A stretch of DNA of 64,000 nucleotides from an uncultured Draconibacterium sp. (GTDB taxonomy: Bacteria; Bacteroidota; Bacteroidia; Bacteroidales; Prolixibacteraceae). Below the pieces are notes generated by a model that searched no databases, was not told where the DNA came from, and saw nothing but the letters and a program-made list of their open reading frames with translations. Of the stretch, positions 19,701-27,571 are shown one piece after another (within the stretch, counting starts at the first letter, position 1; every line of letters starts with the position of its first letter). The stretch is taken from the NCBI RefSeq assembly GCF_963677565.1, contig NZ_OY781981.1, forward strand, positions 558,001 to 622,000, written 5' to 3'. Both the position numbers and the translations under genes were made by a program.

Positions 19701-19934
19701 ATACCAATGGCTATTTCGCTGGTATACGGAGTTGCTTTTGGAACCATGTTTATCCTACTGTTTTTCCCGGCGCTTATTATGGTACTAAATGATATCAGGA
19801 AGTTTGTTCGCGAACAGTGGAGCGGAAAGGAAATTGCACGCGAGCATGTAGAAATTGCGTGGCAAAATGCACAACGAAAAATTGACAATAGCATTTATCA
19901 CGAAGACGAGGAAGAGGAGGAAACAAATGAATAA
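16725..19934 (+). CDS. RND efflux pump, AcrB-type inner-membrane subunit
   Basis: 1069 residues, full length for the HAE/AcrB family, with 12 membrane helices in two repeats separated by large periplasmic loops. The proton-relay pair is present in helix 4 (GILVDDGIVIGENIF has the two Asp), and the second repeat has the matching NDAVVLLAKYN. Other family marks: FPERESHIITVRVAYPGASP near the start and ARLLVTGDVDLMTL. It exports drugs, lipids or other amphipathic compounds by proton antiport; the substrate cannot be deduced. The last bases overlap the start of the TolC-like gene. Confidence 0.94.
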   Translation: MKKIVELFVKFPFYANLILLFLIVVGSLSFLSMKKSFFPERESHIITVRVAYPGASPVEMEEGVTSRIEEAVRAIPGIYEINSVSAENSASVRIEIQPGYDIDEALIEVKNAVDGISALPTAAERPIVAKTRTTSPAARLLVTGDVDLMTLKTYAQQVEEDFLGSGIMSQVTISGFPSLEISVEAEEEDLLRYGLTFDDLQSAITNNNRDISGGQLRSKDEELLIRLRSRSADPNKIGNIILRANPDGSVLRINDIATVKMKFSDVPNKALEKGNPLINVNVMKLITEDLDEIDQYVKKYVADFNSETHGVKLIYSRSYLDLLKSRLDLLYSNGGMGLILVVIILGIMLSTRLSLWVAWGIPASFLGMFIVANLMGVTINMMSLFGMILVIGILVDDGIVIGENIFQHFERGKSPMRAAVDGTVEVIPAVTSSILTTVVAFSPLIFITGRMEMMYEMAVIVIASLLISLVEAFLVLPAHLGNEKVLNRKTLHRKAKGLRKYTERFFTWLRDYAYDRVVKLVLEWRYIVMGIPVAMIVITLGLIGGQLIKTTFFPRMEFDSFNINIAFTPGSGERQTMEYLERFDSIVWVVNEELMAEYNDTLPIIENSIINLGSAFSRDESGAHCGNIDVSPRNSEETGISSFEIIRRLNQKIGKIPEADKFTIGATSRFGDPVSIGLMSRNTEELEAARDYLMDRLLLYPQLKDVVNTNALGKQEILLELKPKAYMLGLNETYIASQVRQAFYGGQAQRLQVGRDELRIWVRYPAEGRERIGQLEKMKVKTPQGEYPLMELVDYDMKRGPVNINRFNGKREIRVNADMVDPDASVTETLDLIKAEVIPELQVMYPGISVIFQGQQRESERNMSDLAFLFPMAFLAIIFILMISFRSFEQPMIIIIMIPISILGAVWGHGIHGKPLSILSLWGIVALTGVIVNDAVVLLAKYNLLIEEGLKVKEAIIEAGKSRLRPIILTTLTTAFGLYPLILETSFQAQFLIPMAISLVYGVAFGTMFILLFFPALIMVLNDIRKFVREQWSGKEIAREHVEIAWQNAQRKIDNSIYHEDEEEEETNE

Positions 19935-21216
19935 AATAGTAACGATGATATTAATAATGGCTATGAGTTTGCTTACGCAGGCTCAGCAGCCATTGTCGCT
20001 TACCAATGCAATTACAAAAGCGCTTGAAAATAATTACAGCATAAGCATTGCACAACAAAACCAAAAGGTTGCCGAAATTCAAAATAACTGGGGTACAGCA
20101 GGTCGTTACCCGTATATTAACCTGTCGTTGGCCGATAACAATTCGTACCGTGCAGTTGATGGCGACAATGCAACTTCAGTTAATTTAACAGGCGGTGCTT
20201 CCGTAAACTGGACAATCTTCGATGGTTTTTCAGTGAGCATAACTAAAACCCGCCTGGAAGAACTAGAGAACCTCTCGAAAAACAATACCGCTGTAATGGT
20301 AGAAAGTACTATTCAGTCGGTTATTCTGGCCTATTACGATGTTCTCCTGCAAAAAGAAACACTCTCCACGCTTGAGGAGATAATGAAGCTTTCGCAAGAC
20401 CGGTTTGAAAGAACCGAGCAACAAAAAGAATACGGTTCTGCAGTAACCTACGATGTATTGCAAGCACAAAATGCTTACCTGGCCGACAGGGCAAACTATC
20501 TGCTACAGGAGGTTTCATATAAAAACTCGAAAAGAAACCTGGCATATTTAATGGCAGAAAAAGAGGCGGCAGATTACGAATACACAGAAAAATTTGAAGC
20601 AATTACACCGGAATATACCCTGGCCGGACTACGGGCTCAAATGATTGAGAACAACAAGAGTCTTCAAAATCAGTACATCAACCAGCGTTTATTGGAAAAT
20701 GCAATTGCATCAGCCAAAAGTGCATTTTCTCCATCGTTAGACTTTTCGGGTGGAGTAAACGGCACAAGAGCCGGAAGCAAAATTGGCGATATGGATATGG
20801 ATTGGGCAAACTCGGCAAACTTTTATGGCAACTTTACTTTAAGCTGGAACCTGTTTAACGGCGGAAACAGAAAAAGAGCTCTGCAAATTGCAGAGATCGA
20901 CAGTGATATTGGCGAAATTGAATTGACCGATATGCAACACGATCTCGACAATTCGCTGGCCAATCTCTTTGAATTTTACCAGGTACGCAAAGAATTACTT
21001 ATGGTTGCCGATGAAAACCTGCAAGCAGCACAACTTAACTTACAAATATCGCGCGATAAGTTTGAAGCGGGTGCCATTAACTCTTTCAACTTCCGCGATG
21101 TTCAGGAAATATACCTTCAGGCAGCACGCGGCAGACTTCAAGCTATTTATAATTTTATAAATGCACAAACTTCCTTATTACGCTTAACCGGCGTAATAGT
21201 ACAGGAATACGAATAA
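19927..21216 (+). CDS. TolC-family outer-membrane efflux channel
   Basis: 429 residues from the ATG at 19927, which overlaps the pump stop by eight bases and begins a signal peptide (VTMILIMAMSLLTQAQ). An upstream in-frame start at 19855 would lie inside the pump gene and hide this signal. Two internally similar OEP halves are visible: ALENNYSISIAQQNQKVAEI with WTIFDGFSVS, and LLENAIASAKSAFSPSLDFS with SWNLFNGGNRKRALQIAE. It forms the outer-membrane duct of the tripartite pump. Confidence 0.93.
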   Translation: MNKIVTMILIMAMSLLTQAQQPLSLTNAITKALENNYSISIAQQNQKVAEIQNNWGTAGRYPYINLSLADNNSYRAVDGDNATSVNLTGGASVNWTIFDGFSVSITKTRLEELENLSKNNTAVMVESTIQSVILAYYDVLLQKETLSTLEEIMKLSQDRFERTEQQKEYGSAVTYDVLQAQNAYLADRANYLLQEVSYKNSKRNLAYLMAEKEAADYEYTEKFEAITPEYTLAGLRAQMIENNKSLQNQYINQRLLENAIASAKSAFSPSLDFSGGVNGTRAGSKIGDMDMDWANSANFYGNFTLSWNLFNGGNRKRALQIAEIDSDIGEIELTDMQHDLDNSLANLFEFYQVRKELLMVADENLQAAQLNLQISRDKFEAGAINSFNFRDVQEIYLQAARGRLQAIYNFINAQTSLLRLTGVIVQEYE

Positions 21217-21222
21217 AAACAG

Positions 21223-21260
21223 GAAGCCGGTGAGATTCGAATTCACCGGCTTCTTCTTTT
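21223..21260 (+). terminator. Terminator of the RND operon
   Basis: A perfect 11-pair stem (21223-21233 with 21243-21253) followed by a T-rich run, six bases after the tolC-like stop. The loop contains TTCGAA, which looks like a tRNA T loop but is not part of a tRNA. Confidence 0.9.
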
Positions 21261-21353
21261 AATATATCACTCCCAAAACACTTCGTTTCAACCACCTACC
21301 ATTTTGTGAAAATTCTATCGCGTCTCTTTAATGCATTTTTAGATCATTATTGT

Positions 21354-21361
21354 TAAATTTG
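21354..21361 (+). promoter_or_regulatory. Bacteroidota -7 box before phosphofructokinase
   Basis: TAAATTTG matches TAnnTTTG and lies 33 bases before the pfkA start. I see no clear -33 TTG element at the standard distance. Confidence 0.5.
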
Positions 21362-21394
21362 AGAGATATAATGGTTTTCTAAAAAATCATAGAT

Positions 21395-22720
21395 ATGGGA
21401 AAAGAATTTAATGTTGACCAGCTTGGAAAATGTTCTGTTAAATCGCCACTAAACCTCTCAACGGTTGAAGGAGATGGGATTTTCGATTTTATTCGCGACG
21501 ATGAAAGAATACTTTGCTACAACTCGCTATCGAAAATTAAAGATCAGCTGGAAAAAGGAGAAGAACCACTTTCGTTTGAGCGGGCAGGCCCAAAAGAATA
21601 CATCTATTTTGAGCCGGCCAAAACACGTGTTGCAATAGTTACCTGTGGCGGCTTGTGCCCTGGATTAAACAACGTTATACGAGGCATAGTAAATCATATC
21701 TGGGAACGCTATGGTGTAAAGAAAATATATGGAATTCAATATGGTTATTCCGGATTTATTCCTGAATACAATTTCCCTTACGTAGAACTTGATCCGGATG
21801 TGGTTGATGATATTCACAAGGCAGGTGGCACTATGTTGGGATCATCGCGCGGAAATCAGTCTGTGGAAACGATTGTTGACACACTTGAACGCCTGAATAT
21901 AAACATACTTTTTACCATTGGTGGCGATGGCACACAACGCGGAGCACATGCCATTGCCAAAGAAATTAAGAAACGAAACTTGAAGATTTCGATTGCCGGA
22001 ATTCCCAAAACAATTGATAACGATATCAATATGATTGAGCGTTCTTTTGGCTTCGAAACGGCTTTTTCCATTGCAATGACTGTAATTCAAAATGCACACT
22101 ACGAAGCTAAAGGAGTTTATAATGGAATTGCAGTTATTAAATTAATGGGGCGCGACTCTGGGTTTATTGCTGCCAACGCTGCCCTGGCTTGCCCCGATGT
22201 AAATTTTGTACTGATTCCCGAAATGGATTTCGACCTGGATGGCGAAAAGGGATTTCTTACTGTACTGAAAAAAAGACTTCAGGAAAAGCAACATGCAGTT
22301 ATTGTAGTTGCCGAGGGAGCCGGTCAGTTCTTTTTTCAGAATGACAATGGCGAAGATGCATCGGGAAATAAACTGTATGAAGATATTGGTTTGTACATCC
22401 GGGATAAAATTCGTGAGGAATTTGAAGCTTCCGGTTTTCCGTTTACCATGAAATACATTGACCCGAGCTATATTTTACGCAGCACACCGGCCAATGCAAA
22501 CGACAGTAAATTTTGTTTTCAGCTGGCACAAAATGCCGTGCATGCAGCTATGGCCGGACGAACAGATTTTGTGGTTGGTTACTGGCAGGGAGCATTTACC
22601 GTATTACCGATTCCGCTGGCAACGAAAGAACGCAAAAAGGTTAATCTCGAAGGAAATCTTTGGCGAAGTGTATTGGAAGCAACCGGCCAACCAATATGTA
22701 TGAAAAACGATTGTCCGTAG
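21395..22720 (+). CDS. pfkA: 6-phosphofructokinase, large plant/spirochaete-like type
   Basis: 441 residues, longer than the 320-residue E. coli enzyme and like the plant/TP0108-type group. It phosphorylates fructose 6-phosphate. Seen: TCGGLCPGLNNVIRGIVNHI, YGIQYGYSGF, the phosphate-donor loop FTIGGDGTQRGAHAIA, GIPKTIDNDI (catalytic Asp), MGRDSGFIAANAAL and an FVLIPE strand. GGDGT with Gly is the mark of ATP use, while PKTIDND with Lys is the form seen in diphosphate-dependent enzymes; this mixture is characteristic of the group. ATP use is more likely but not certain. It is monocistronic. Confidence 0.9.
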   Translation: MGKEFNVDQLGKCSVKSPLNLSTVEGDGIFDFIRDDERILCYNSLSKIKDQLEKGEEPLSFERAGPKEYIYFEPAKTRVAIVTCGGLCPGLNNVIRGIVNHIWERYGVKKIYGIQYGYSGFIPEYNFPYVELDPDVVDDIHKAGGTMLGSSRGNQSVETIVDTLERLNINILFTIGGDGTQRGAHAIAKEIKKRNLKISIAGIPKTIDNDINMIERSFGFETAFSIAMTVIQNAHYEAKGVYNGIAVIKLMGRDSGFIAANAALACPDVNFVLIPEMDFDLDGEKGFLTVLKKRLQEKQHAVIVVAEGAGQFFFQNDNGEDASGNKLYEDIGLYIRDKIREEFEASGFPFTMKYIDPSYILRSTPANANDSKFCFQLAQNAVHAAMAGRTDFVVGYWQGAFTVLPIPLATKERKKVNLEGNLWRSVLEATGQPICMKNDCP

Positions 22721-22751
22721 CGGCTTATTTTTGAGTTGTAGTATTTTCAAA

Positions 22752-23075
22752 TCAAACACGAACCCATTTTCGTTGTTTGTTCTTTTCTTCTTTGCCGCGA
22801 AAAGCCGCCTCTATATCAATTCCTTTTCGGTTGGCAATGGCACAGAGGTAAATAAAAATATCTGCCAGCTCATCAGCAATTTCAGGGAAGTCGGAATTTG
22901 AATCTACGAGCAAACCCTCTGATTTTCGAACGGCTTTAAACAACTCTCCTACTTCCTCGCCTAACAACAGGCATTTGTCAATTGTGGTTTGTGCAGCAAA
23001 TCCCCGCTCCTGTTCCAATGCGGTAACATACTTTTGAAAATCGGCGAGTTGTGGATGATCTTTTAATGTTGGCAT
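22752..23075 (-). CDS. MazG-like nucleotide pyrophosphohydrolase
   Basis: 107 residues from the ATG at 23075; a longer frame starts inside the SDR gene and lacks support. The all-alpha NTP pyrophosphatase motif is complete: LLGEEVGELFKAV (ExxE) and IADELADIFIYLCAIANRKG (ExxD). It probably hydrolyses non-canonical or excess NTPs to the monophosphate. Its start lies five bases after the SDR stop, so the two are co-transcribed. Nothing links it to a toxin-antitoxin pair. Confidence 0.9.
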   Translation of the reverse strand: MPTLKDHPQLADFQKYVTALEQERGFAAQTTIDKCLLLGEEVGELFKAVRKSEGLLVDSNSDFPEIADELADIFIYLCAIANRKGIDIEAAFRGKEEKNKQRKWVRV

Positions 23076-23080
23076 AGGTT

Positions 23081-23782
23081 TTAACTTATACTGTTTGGTG
23101 ATTCTACAATTACTTCTTTTACACAGGCTCCGGGCGAAAGTTGCAGCAACCATTCGATGGTTTTAAAAAGGTCGCCGGGCTGAATCATTTGCTCACTTTC
23201 CAACGGAGTTCCTGCATCAAAGGCCATTTCCGTGTTCACCCAACCCGGGCACAAAGCAGTTACTTTTATTCCCAGCGGATTTAACTCACGGTAAAGCGAT
23301 TCACTTAAGCCAACCAAACCAAATTTTGAGGCGCTGTAAGCTCCACCGCCTGAGAAACCAACTTTCCCCGAGCGCGATGCCACATTAAAGATGTACCCGG
23401 ATTTTTGTGCTTTCATTACCGGAACAACTTCTTTTAACACGCCAAATTGAGCCGTAAGATTGGTCTCCAGCATTTTCTCAAATTCATCCTCCTCAATATC
23501 CACAGATCCGCTAAAATGGATGCCGGCATTATTTACCAAAATATCGATGCTTCCATTTTCTGCAACAATTTTTGCAACTGCTGCTTTTACGGCCGGCTTA
23601 TCTGTAATATCCAACTGTAATATTTTTGCATTAATTCCAATAACTTCCGCTACCTTCTCCAGGTTTTGTTTGTTTCTCCCCGCGAGAATTGTTTGATAAC
23701 CCAGTTGCGCCAGTCCTGTGGCAATTGCTTTACCAATTCCTTTTCCTGCTCCTGTTACAACAGCAGTTTTTTGTTCTCTCAT
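23081..23782 (-). CDS. SDR-family oxidoreductase (FabG-like)
   Basis: 233 residues, a classical short-chain dehydrogenase. Nucleotide-binding TGAGKGIGKAIATGLAQLGY at the start, AGRNKQNL, the NNAG motif, the serine in FNVASRSGKVGFSGG, the catalytic YSASKFG, and ALCPGWVNTEMA. The arginine after the second strand (AGRN) suggests NADP(H). The real substrate is unknown. It sits 54 bases after the response-regulator gene and may belong to the same transcript. Confidence 0.88.
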   Translation of the reverse strand: MREQKTAVVTGAGKGIGKAIATGLAQLGYQTILAGRNKQNLEKVAEVIGINAKILQLDITDKPAVKAAVAKIVAENGSIDILVNNAGIHFSGSVDIEEDEFEKMLETNLTAQFGVLKEVVPVMKAQKSGYIFNVASRSGKVGFSGGGAYSASKFGLVGLSESLYRELNPLGIKVTALCPGWVNTEMAFDAGTPLESEQMIQPGDLFKTIEWLLQLSPGACVKEVIVESPNSIS

Positions 23783-23836
23783 AGTATTGAATTTGGCTAA
23801 TAAAGATAAAAAGACGAATGAGGATTGTGCAGGTTT

Positions 23837-24544
23837 TTATTGATTTTCTGTTCCGGAGTTGACTTCCAGCAGGAATCCGCTGCCATGAATATTCTTGATC
23901 TCGATGTTTGGATCGTCCTTCAGATATTTGCGCAGTTTGGTAATAAAAACGTCCATGCTGCGTGCCGTGAAGTAACCGTCTTCGCCCCAAATTTTGCGGA
24001 GTGCGGTTTCGCGCGAAAGCAATTCGTTTTTATTTTGGCAGAGCAGTTTCAGCAAATCAGCTTCTTTTGGCGACAACTTTTGTTTTTCGCCTTCGCGGGA
24101 GATAAAACGTAATTTCGAATCAAACTCATACGACCCGATTGAGAAAAGAGATTGATCAGTTATGGGCTGCGTTGACTGCCGCTTTATAATCGCCTGAATT
24201 TTACACAGCAACACTTCGGTATCGAAAGGTTTGGTAATATAATCGTCGGCACCGACATTATAACCTTTTAAAATATCTTCTTTCAATGTTTTAGCCGTAA
24301 GAAAAACCATCGGGATATCGGCATCGAGTTTCCGTATTTCAGTACCAATGGTAAATCCGTCTATATTGGGTAACATGACATCCAGAATGCAAATTTGAAA
24401 CGATCCGGCTTTGAATTTATCCACCGCATATTTTCCGTCGTCAACCCAGGTAACTTCAAAGTCATTCAACTCGAGGTACGATTTTAAAACCGCCCCAAAA
24501 CTCAGGTCATCTTCCACCAGAAATATGTGTTGTGCTTTGCTCAT
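23837..24544 (-). CDS. OmpR-family response regulator, RprY-like
   Basis: 235 residues. The receiver domain has acidic residues EDD at 11-13, phosphorylation site Asp55 (CILDVMLP), Thr at FLTAKT and Lys105 (YITKPFD). A winged-helix DNA-binding domain follows (KLSPKEADLLKLLCQNKNEL, RSMDVFITKLRKYLKDDPNI, IKNIHGSGFLL). Order and type match the RprX/RprY pair of Bacteroides. OmpR-type regulators bind direct repeats about 10-11 bp apart, and such repeats exist at 26454-26492. The gene follows its kinase after a 117-base gap that holds a palindromic repeat. Confidence 0.92.
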   Translation of the reverse strand: MSKAQHIFLVEDDLSFGAVLKSYLELNDFEVTWVDDGKYAVDKFKAGSFQICILDVMLPNIDGFTIGTEIRKLDADIPMVFLTAKTLKEDILKGYNVGADDYITKPFDTEVLLCKIQAIIKRQSTQPITDQSLFSIGSYEFDSKLRFISREGEKQKLSPKEADLLKLLCQNKNELLSRETALRKIWGEDGYFTARSMDVFITKLRKYLKDDPNIEIKNIHGSGFLLEVNSGTENQ

Positions 24545-24560
24545 CTATTTATTCCCATCC

Positions 24561-24618
24561 TCACCCCTTTTATCCCCCGAAGGGGGAATTTCCTCCCCTA
24601 TGGGGAGGTCAGGAGTGG
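24561..24618. repeat. Dispersed palindromic intergenic repeat, copy A
   Basis: TCACCCC at the start, then two hairpins: CCCCC-GAA-GGGGG (24574-24586) and CCTCCCC-TAT-GGGGAGG (about 24592-24608), then GGAGTGG as the degenerate outer arm. It shares the outer TCACCCC and an inner CCCC/GGGG hairpin with the element at 31209-31269, so the two look like copies of one Bacteroidota REP-like family. It lies between the kinase and regulator genes and could reduce read-through. Confidence 0.65.
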
Positions 24619-24661
24619 TCAACTGTTGTTAATTGCTACTTCATTACAAAGAGCTTATTTG

Positions 24662-26416
24662 TTACTCCCTCACAAAAGGTAAAAATACATCAAATTTGCT
24701 TCCCTTGCCGGGTTCGCTGCTCACGGAAATGGTTCCGCGATTCGCTTCCAACACAGCTTTTACGTAACTCAATCCCAGCCCAAAACCTTTTACATTGTGA
24801 ATGTTGCCACTGGTTTGGCGGTAAAATCTTTCGAATATTTTTGCCTGAACCGCCTTGTTCATACCAATTCCTTTATCAGCCACCGAAACCACTACTCCTT
24901 TTTGCTGATTAACAGTTGACACCATAATCTCAGGTGTCTCGCCGGAATATTTATTGGCATTATCGATCAGGTTATAAACCACATTCGTACAATGAATCCG
25001 GTCGGTAGTTACCATTGAATTAATGGCTTTCAAATCCAGCTCAATCTTTCCGCCGCGCTTTTCAACCTGCAATCGAATTCCCTGAACGGCATCGCTGATC
25101 AGATCATGCACATCAATGGTTTCCCAATGAAATTCAAAGTCCTTTTTATCCAATCGTGCGATGGTGAGAATATCCTCCACCTGCCGGTTCATGCGGGTAT
25201 TTTCCTTCTTAATCATGCCCGCAAAATATTTTATACGCTCCGGATCGCTCAGCACTTTCTGATTGGTAATTGAATCGGTTGCCACCGAAATAGTTGCGAT
25301 GGGCGTTTTAAACTCATGTGTCATGTTATTGATGAAATCCGACTTCATCTCAGAGATTTTCTTTTGCCGGATAATGTAAAAAATACTGAGGGCAAAAGTT
25401 ACAAGTATGAATACCGAGAAAAAGAACGAAGCGATCAATAGCCAGTTTAGTGAGCGATATATAAAACTGTCGCGATCAGGAAAAACTACTGCCAGTTTTA
25501 TGTCTTTCTGAAAAATATCGTTGGGATAAAGTTGTGCCTGAAAAGCGGTGTTCGCCACTTCCAGCGAATCAGTTACCGGTTTTGGAAAACTCAGCTCCTC
25601 TCCCCGAAAAATGCCGTATTCAAAATCGAGTGGAATATTATTCTCGCCAAGTTCCTTTTTAAGTACCTCGTAAATCAGGTTTTCATCCAACTGACGCACG
25701 TCCCATGTGGCAACTTCGGTAACTACTTTATTCGCCATTCGTTTTAGGCTGGTGGCTTTTAGCTTCACCCGTTTCGAAATATCGGGAGCCAGAATTTCAA
25801 AGGTATCCAAATCAGTAAGCAGCGAATCAATCTTCACCGTACTAATGGTATAAAGCGAGTCGGCACTTCGAATAATCGTGTCGCTTTTTACAAATACAAC
25901 ACTGCCCGGCTCCGGACTATCGCCAGCAATTACGACATGGTTTTTGCCCGTAGTTGAGGTACTCAGGTTATACGTGTACGACTGCACTTTGCGGCTGTCG
26001 GAATCATTGTCGATGTGAATTTCAATACGGGCTTCATCATTATCGGGAGCAAATTCGCGAATGATTTTAACCGGTTTACGTGCAGAGTCGGTCCGCTGCT
26101 GGAAAACGCGGGCCTCGCCTGGCGAAACATTCCATATTAACTCATCATCCGAGTCGGTATCAAATTCAACATCGAAATCAAAATCCTGGAGCAAATGAAC
26201 CGAATCACCCGCAAACACCATTTCGTTTACCACGCCAAGATTGTGTAAGTCTTCCAAACGACTCACCGTTTGCTGCATCGCCCGGTTAACGCCTCGTTCG
26301 AACATCTCGTTTTTTACCCGGATCGCGTTGTTCATCCACACGAGCTGCACGGCAATGATCCCCAAAATAGAGACGCCCATTAAAATGATTAATCCGGTAA
26401 AAAGCTTCTTGTTCAT
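24662..26416 (-). CDS. Sensor histidine kinase, RprX-like, with large periplasmic domain
   Basis: 584 residues. The first membrane helix is at about 5-28 (LFTGLIILMGVSILGIIAVQ) and the second at about 325-347. Between them lie some 300 periplasmic residues including an acidic stretch DFDFDVEFDTDSDDE. The cytoplasmic part has the H box NNMTHEFKTPIATI with His near 366, then RMNRQVEDILTIARLDKKDF, the N box VYNLIDNANKYSGE, ADKGIGMN and GFGLGLSYVKAV of the ATPase domain. It faces away from the gene at 26597, whose product carries a similar acidic DFDFDMDF stretch. Confidence 0.92.
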   Translation of the reverse strand: MNKKLFTGLIILMGVSILGIIAVQLVWMNNAIRVKNEMFERGVNRAMQQTVSRLEDLHNLGVVNEMVFAGDSVHLLQDFDFDVEFDTDSDDELIWNVSPGEARVFQQRTDSARKPVKIIREFAPDNDEARIEIHIDNDSDSRKVQSYTYNLSTSTTGKNHVVIAGDSPEPGSVVFVKSDTIIRSADSLYTISTVKIDSLLTDLDTFEILAPDISKRVKLKATSLKRMANKVVTEVATWDVRQLDENLIYEVLKKELGENNIPLDFEYGIFRGEELSFPKPVTDSLEVANTAFQAQLYPNDIFQKDIKLAVVFPDRDSFIYRSLNWLLIASFFFSVFILVTFALSIFYIIRQKKISEMKSDFINNMTHEFKTPIATISVATDSITNQKVLSDPERIKYFAGMIKKENTRMNRQVEDILTIARLDKKDFEFHWETIDVHDLISDAVQGIRLQVEKRGGKIELDLKAINSMVTTDRIHCTNVVYNLIDNANKYSGETPEIMVSTVNQQKGVVVSVADKGIGMNKAVQAKIFERFYRQTSGNIHNVKGFGLGLSYVKAVLEANRGTISVSSEPGKGSKFDVFLPFVRE

Positions 26417-26453
26417 GCTTCAAATATAGGCAAATACAACTGTGCATTGTAGA

Positions 26454-26492
26454 TTTTAACTTTTCCTTAACAGATTTTAACCGGCCTTTAAC
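26454..26492 (+). promoter_or_regulatory. Four phased TTAAC direct repeats (putative response-regulator operator)
   Basis: Four copies, TTTTAAC, CCTTAAC, TTTTAAC and CTTTAAC, whose final C bases are at 26460, 26471, 26481 and 26492. The spacing is thus 11, 10 and 11 bp, one helical turn each. OmpR/PhoP-family regulators bind such repeats on one DNA face. The block is 24 bases before the -7 box of the gene at 26597 and about 40 bases before the kinase start, so it can serve either direction. That the neighbouring regulator binds here is inference. Confidence 0.6.
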
Positions 26493-26515
26493 GGACTGTC
26501 TGACAAGCTTCAGCG

Positions 26516-26523
26516 TATATTTG
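26516..26523 (+). promoter_or_regulatory. -7 box of the secreted acidic protein gene
   Basis: TATATTTG, a clean TAnnTTTG, 24 bases after the TTAAC repeats and 73 bases before the ATG at 26597. The repeats occupy the place of a -33 element, as expected for an activated promoter. Confidence 0.6.
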
Positions 26524-26596
26524 TTCCGGGAGTCAGAAATTGATTTCAGTCAAAAGATTCAAACGAAAACAAAATAAATTTTAATAAATTAACGAC

Positions 26597-27508
26597 ATGA
26601 AACAAGTACTATCACTTACAGGAATTTTAGCCCTTGCCCTATTTTTCACCTCTGCCATTTCGATTAACGAAGCGCCGCAGGATCCTCCAAAAACGAAAAA
26701 GGAGAAGAAACACATTAAAATGGTGAAGGTTGGAGACGACGCCAAAAAAATGGAACTCGATACTGTGATTGAGGCCGACCAGGTTTTTGTATGGAATGGC
26801 GACACAATTGGTGGCGGAAAAGAGTTGAAATGGATATCGGAAGAGGATTTTGATTTTGATATGGATTTTAACGTTGATGTAGAAAGCGACGAAAACGGGA
26901 ATGTATTTATTTTGAAAGGAGACGGAGCCTCAAAGCCAATGGTATACGAGTTTAAAACTAACGATGGCGACTCGGCAAAGCACATAATAATGAAAGTAAT
27001 TTCGGACGATGTATCTTCTGATGTTATGCAATGGCACAGTAAAAGTGGTAACGATATGTTTTTTGGTGCACCGGGTGCTGCCAGTCCTAAAGTTATTCGC
27101 ATCGACAAGCAAAAAAGCGGAAATGTGATCGACCTTAGCGATCCTGGAATTATTTCATTCGATAAAAAAGAACTGAAAAACGGGAAAGAAAAGATCGTGA
27201 TCGTGCGCGAAAAACCAAGTGAAGAGGATGTTGAAATTCATGAAGAAATTATTATGCACAACAGCGGTGCAGCACCAATGATCATTCACGAAGGAATGCC
27301 GAATATGACCAAAAGAATTAAGGTAATTGCCGATGATGAAGGCCACGTTGAAATCTTGGAAGACGGCAAAACCTGGACTGTTGAAGAAAGTGATGAAGAC
27401 ACTCAGGTAATTGAAAAGGACGGTAAAAAGATCATCATCAAGAAGACGAAAAAAGATGGTGAGATGAAAGTTGATGTGGAAGTAGAAGAAAATATTGAGG
27501 AAAACTAA
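26597..27508 (+). CDS. Secreted acidic protein of unknown function, divergent from the two-component system
   Basis: 303 residues. The signal peptide is VLSLTGILALALFFTSAI, followed by a Lys-rich patch (KTKKEKKHIKMVKVGDD) and then repetitive acidic/hydrophobic strands such as DFDFDMDFNVDVESDENGN, HIIMKVISDD and EIHEEIIMHN. It closes with EKDGKKIIIKKTKKDGEMKV and an acidic tail. I recognise no family. The regular strand-turn pattern suggests an extended beta-rich periplasmic protein. Its place across a phased-repeat operator from an RprXY-like pair suggests that it is a target, and perhaps a feedback ligand, of that system. Confidence 0.75.
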   Translation: MKQVLSLTGILALALFFTSAISINEAPQDPPKTKKEKKHIKMVKVGDDAKKMELDTVIEADQVFVWNGDTIGGGKELKWISEEDFDFDMDFNVDVESDENGNVFILKGDGASKPMVYEFKTNDGDSAKHIIMKVISDDVSSDVMQWHSKSGNDMFFGAPGAASPKVIRIDKQKSGNVIDLSDPGIISFDKKELKNGKEKIVIVREKPSEEDVEIHEEIIMHNSGAAPMIIHEGMPNMTKRIKVIADDEGHVEILEDGKTWTVEESDEDTQVIEKDGKKIIIKKTKKDGEMKVDVEVEENIEEN

Positions 27509-27530
27509 TTAGACTATCGTTGATATATGA

Positions 27531-27563
27531 AAATACCGGGGAATTGCATCTCCGGTATTTTTA
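27531..27563. terminator. Bidirectional terminator between convergent genes
   Basis: AAATACCGG (27531-27539) pairs with CCGGTATTT (27552-27560); the plus strand runs on into TTTT and the minus strand into AAA-derived T. It ends the gene at 26597-27508 and the nucleoside-hydrolase gene that converges on it. Confidence 0.75.
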
Positions 27564-27571
27564 TGTCTCTT

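Noticed and set aside
21222..21260. tRNA-like TTCGAA loop
   Set aside because: It is the loop of a perfect terminator hairpin; no acceptor or anticodon arms fit.
22752..23782. MazG protein as part of a toxin-antitoxin pair
   Set aside because: No MazEF-type or other toxin gene is nearby; it is coupled to an SDR enzyme.
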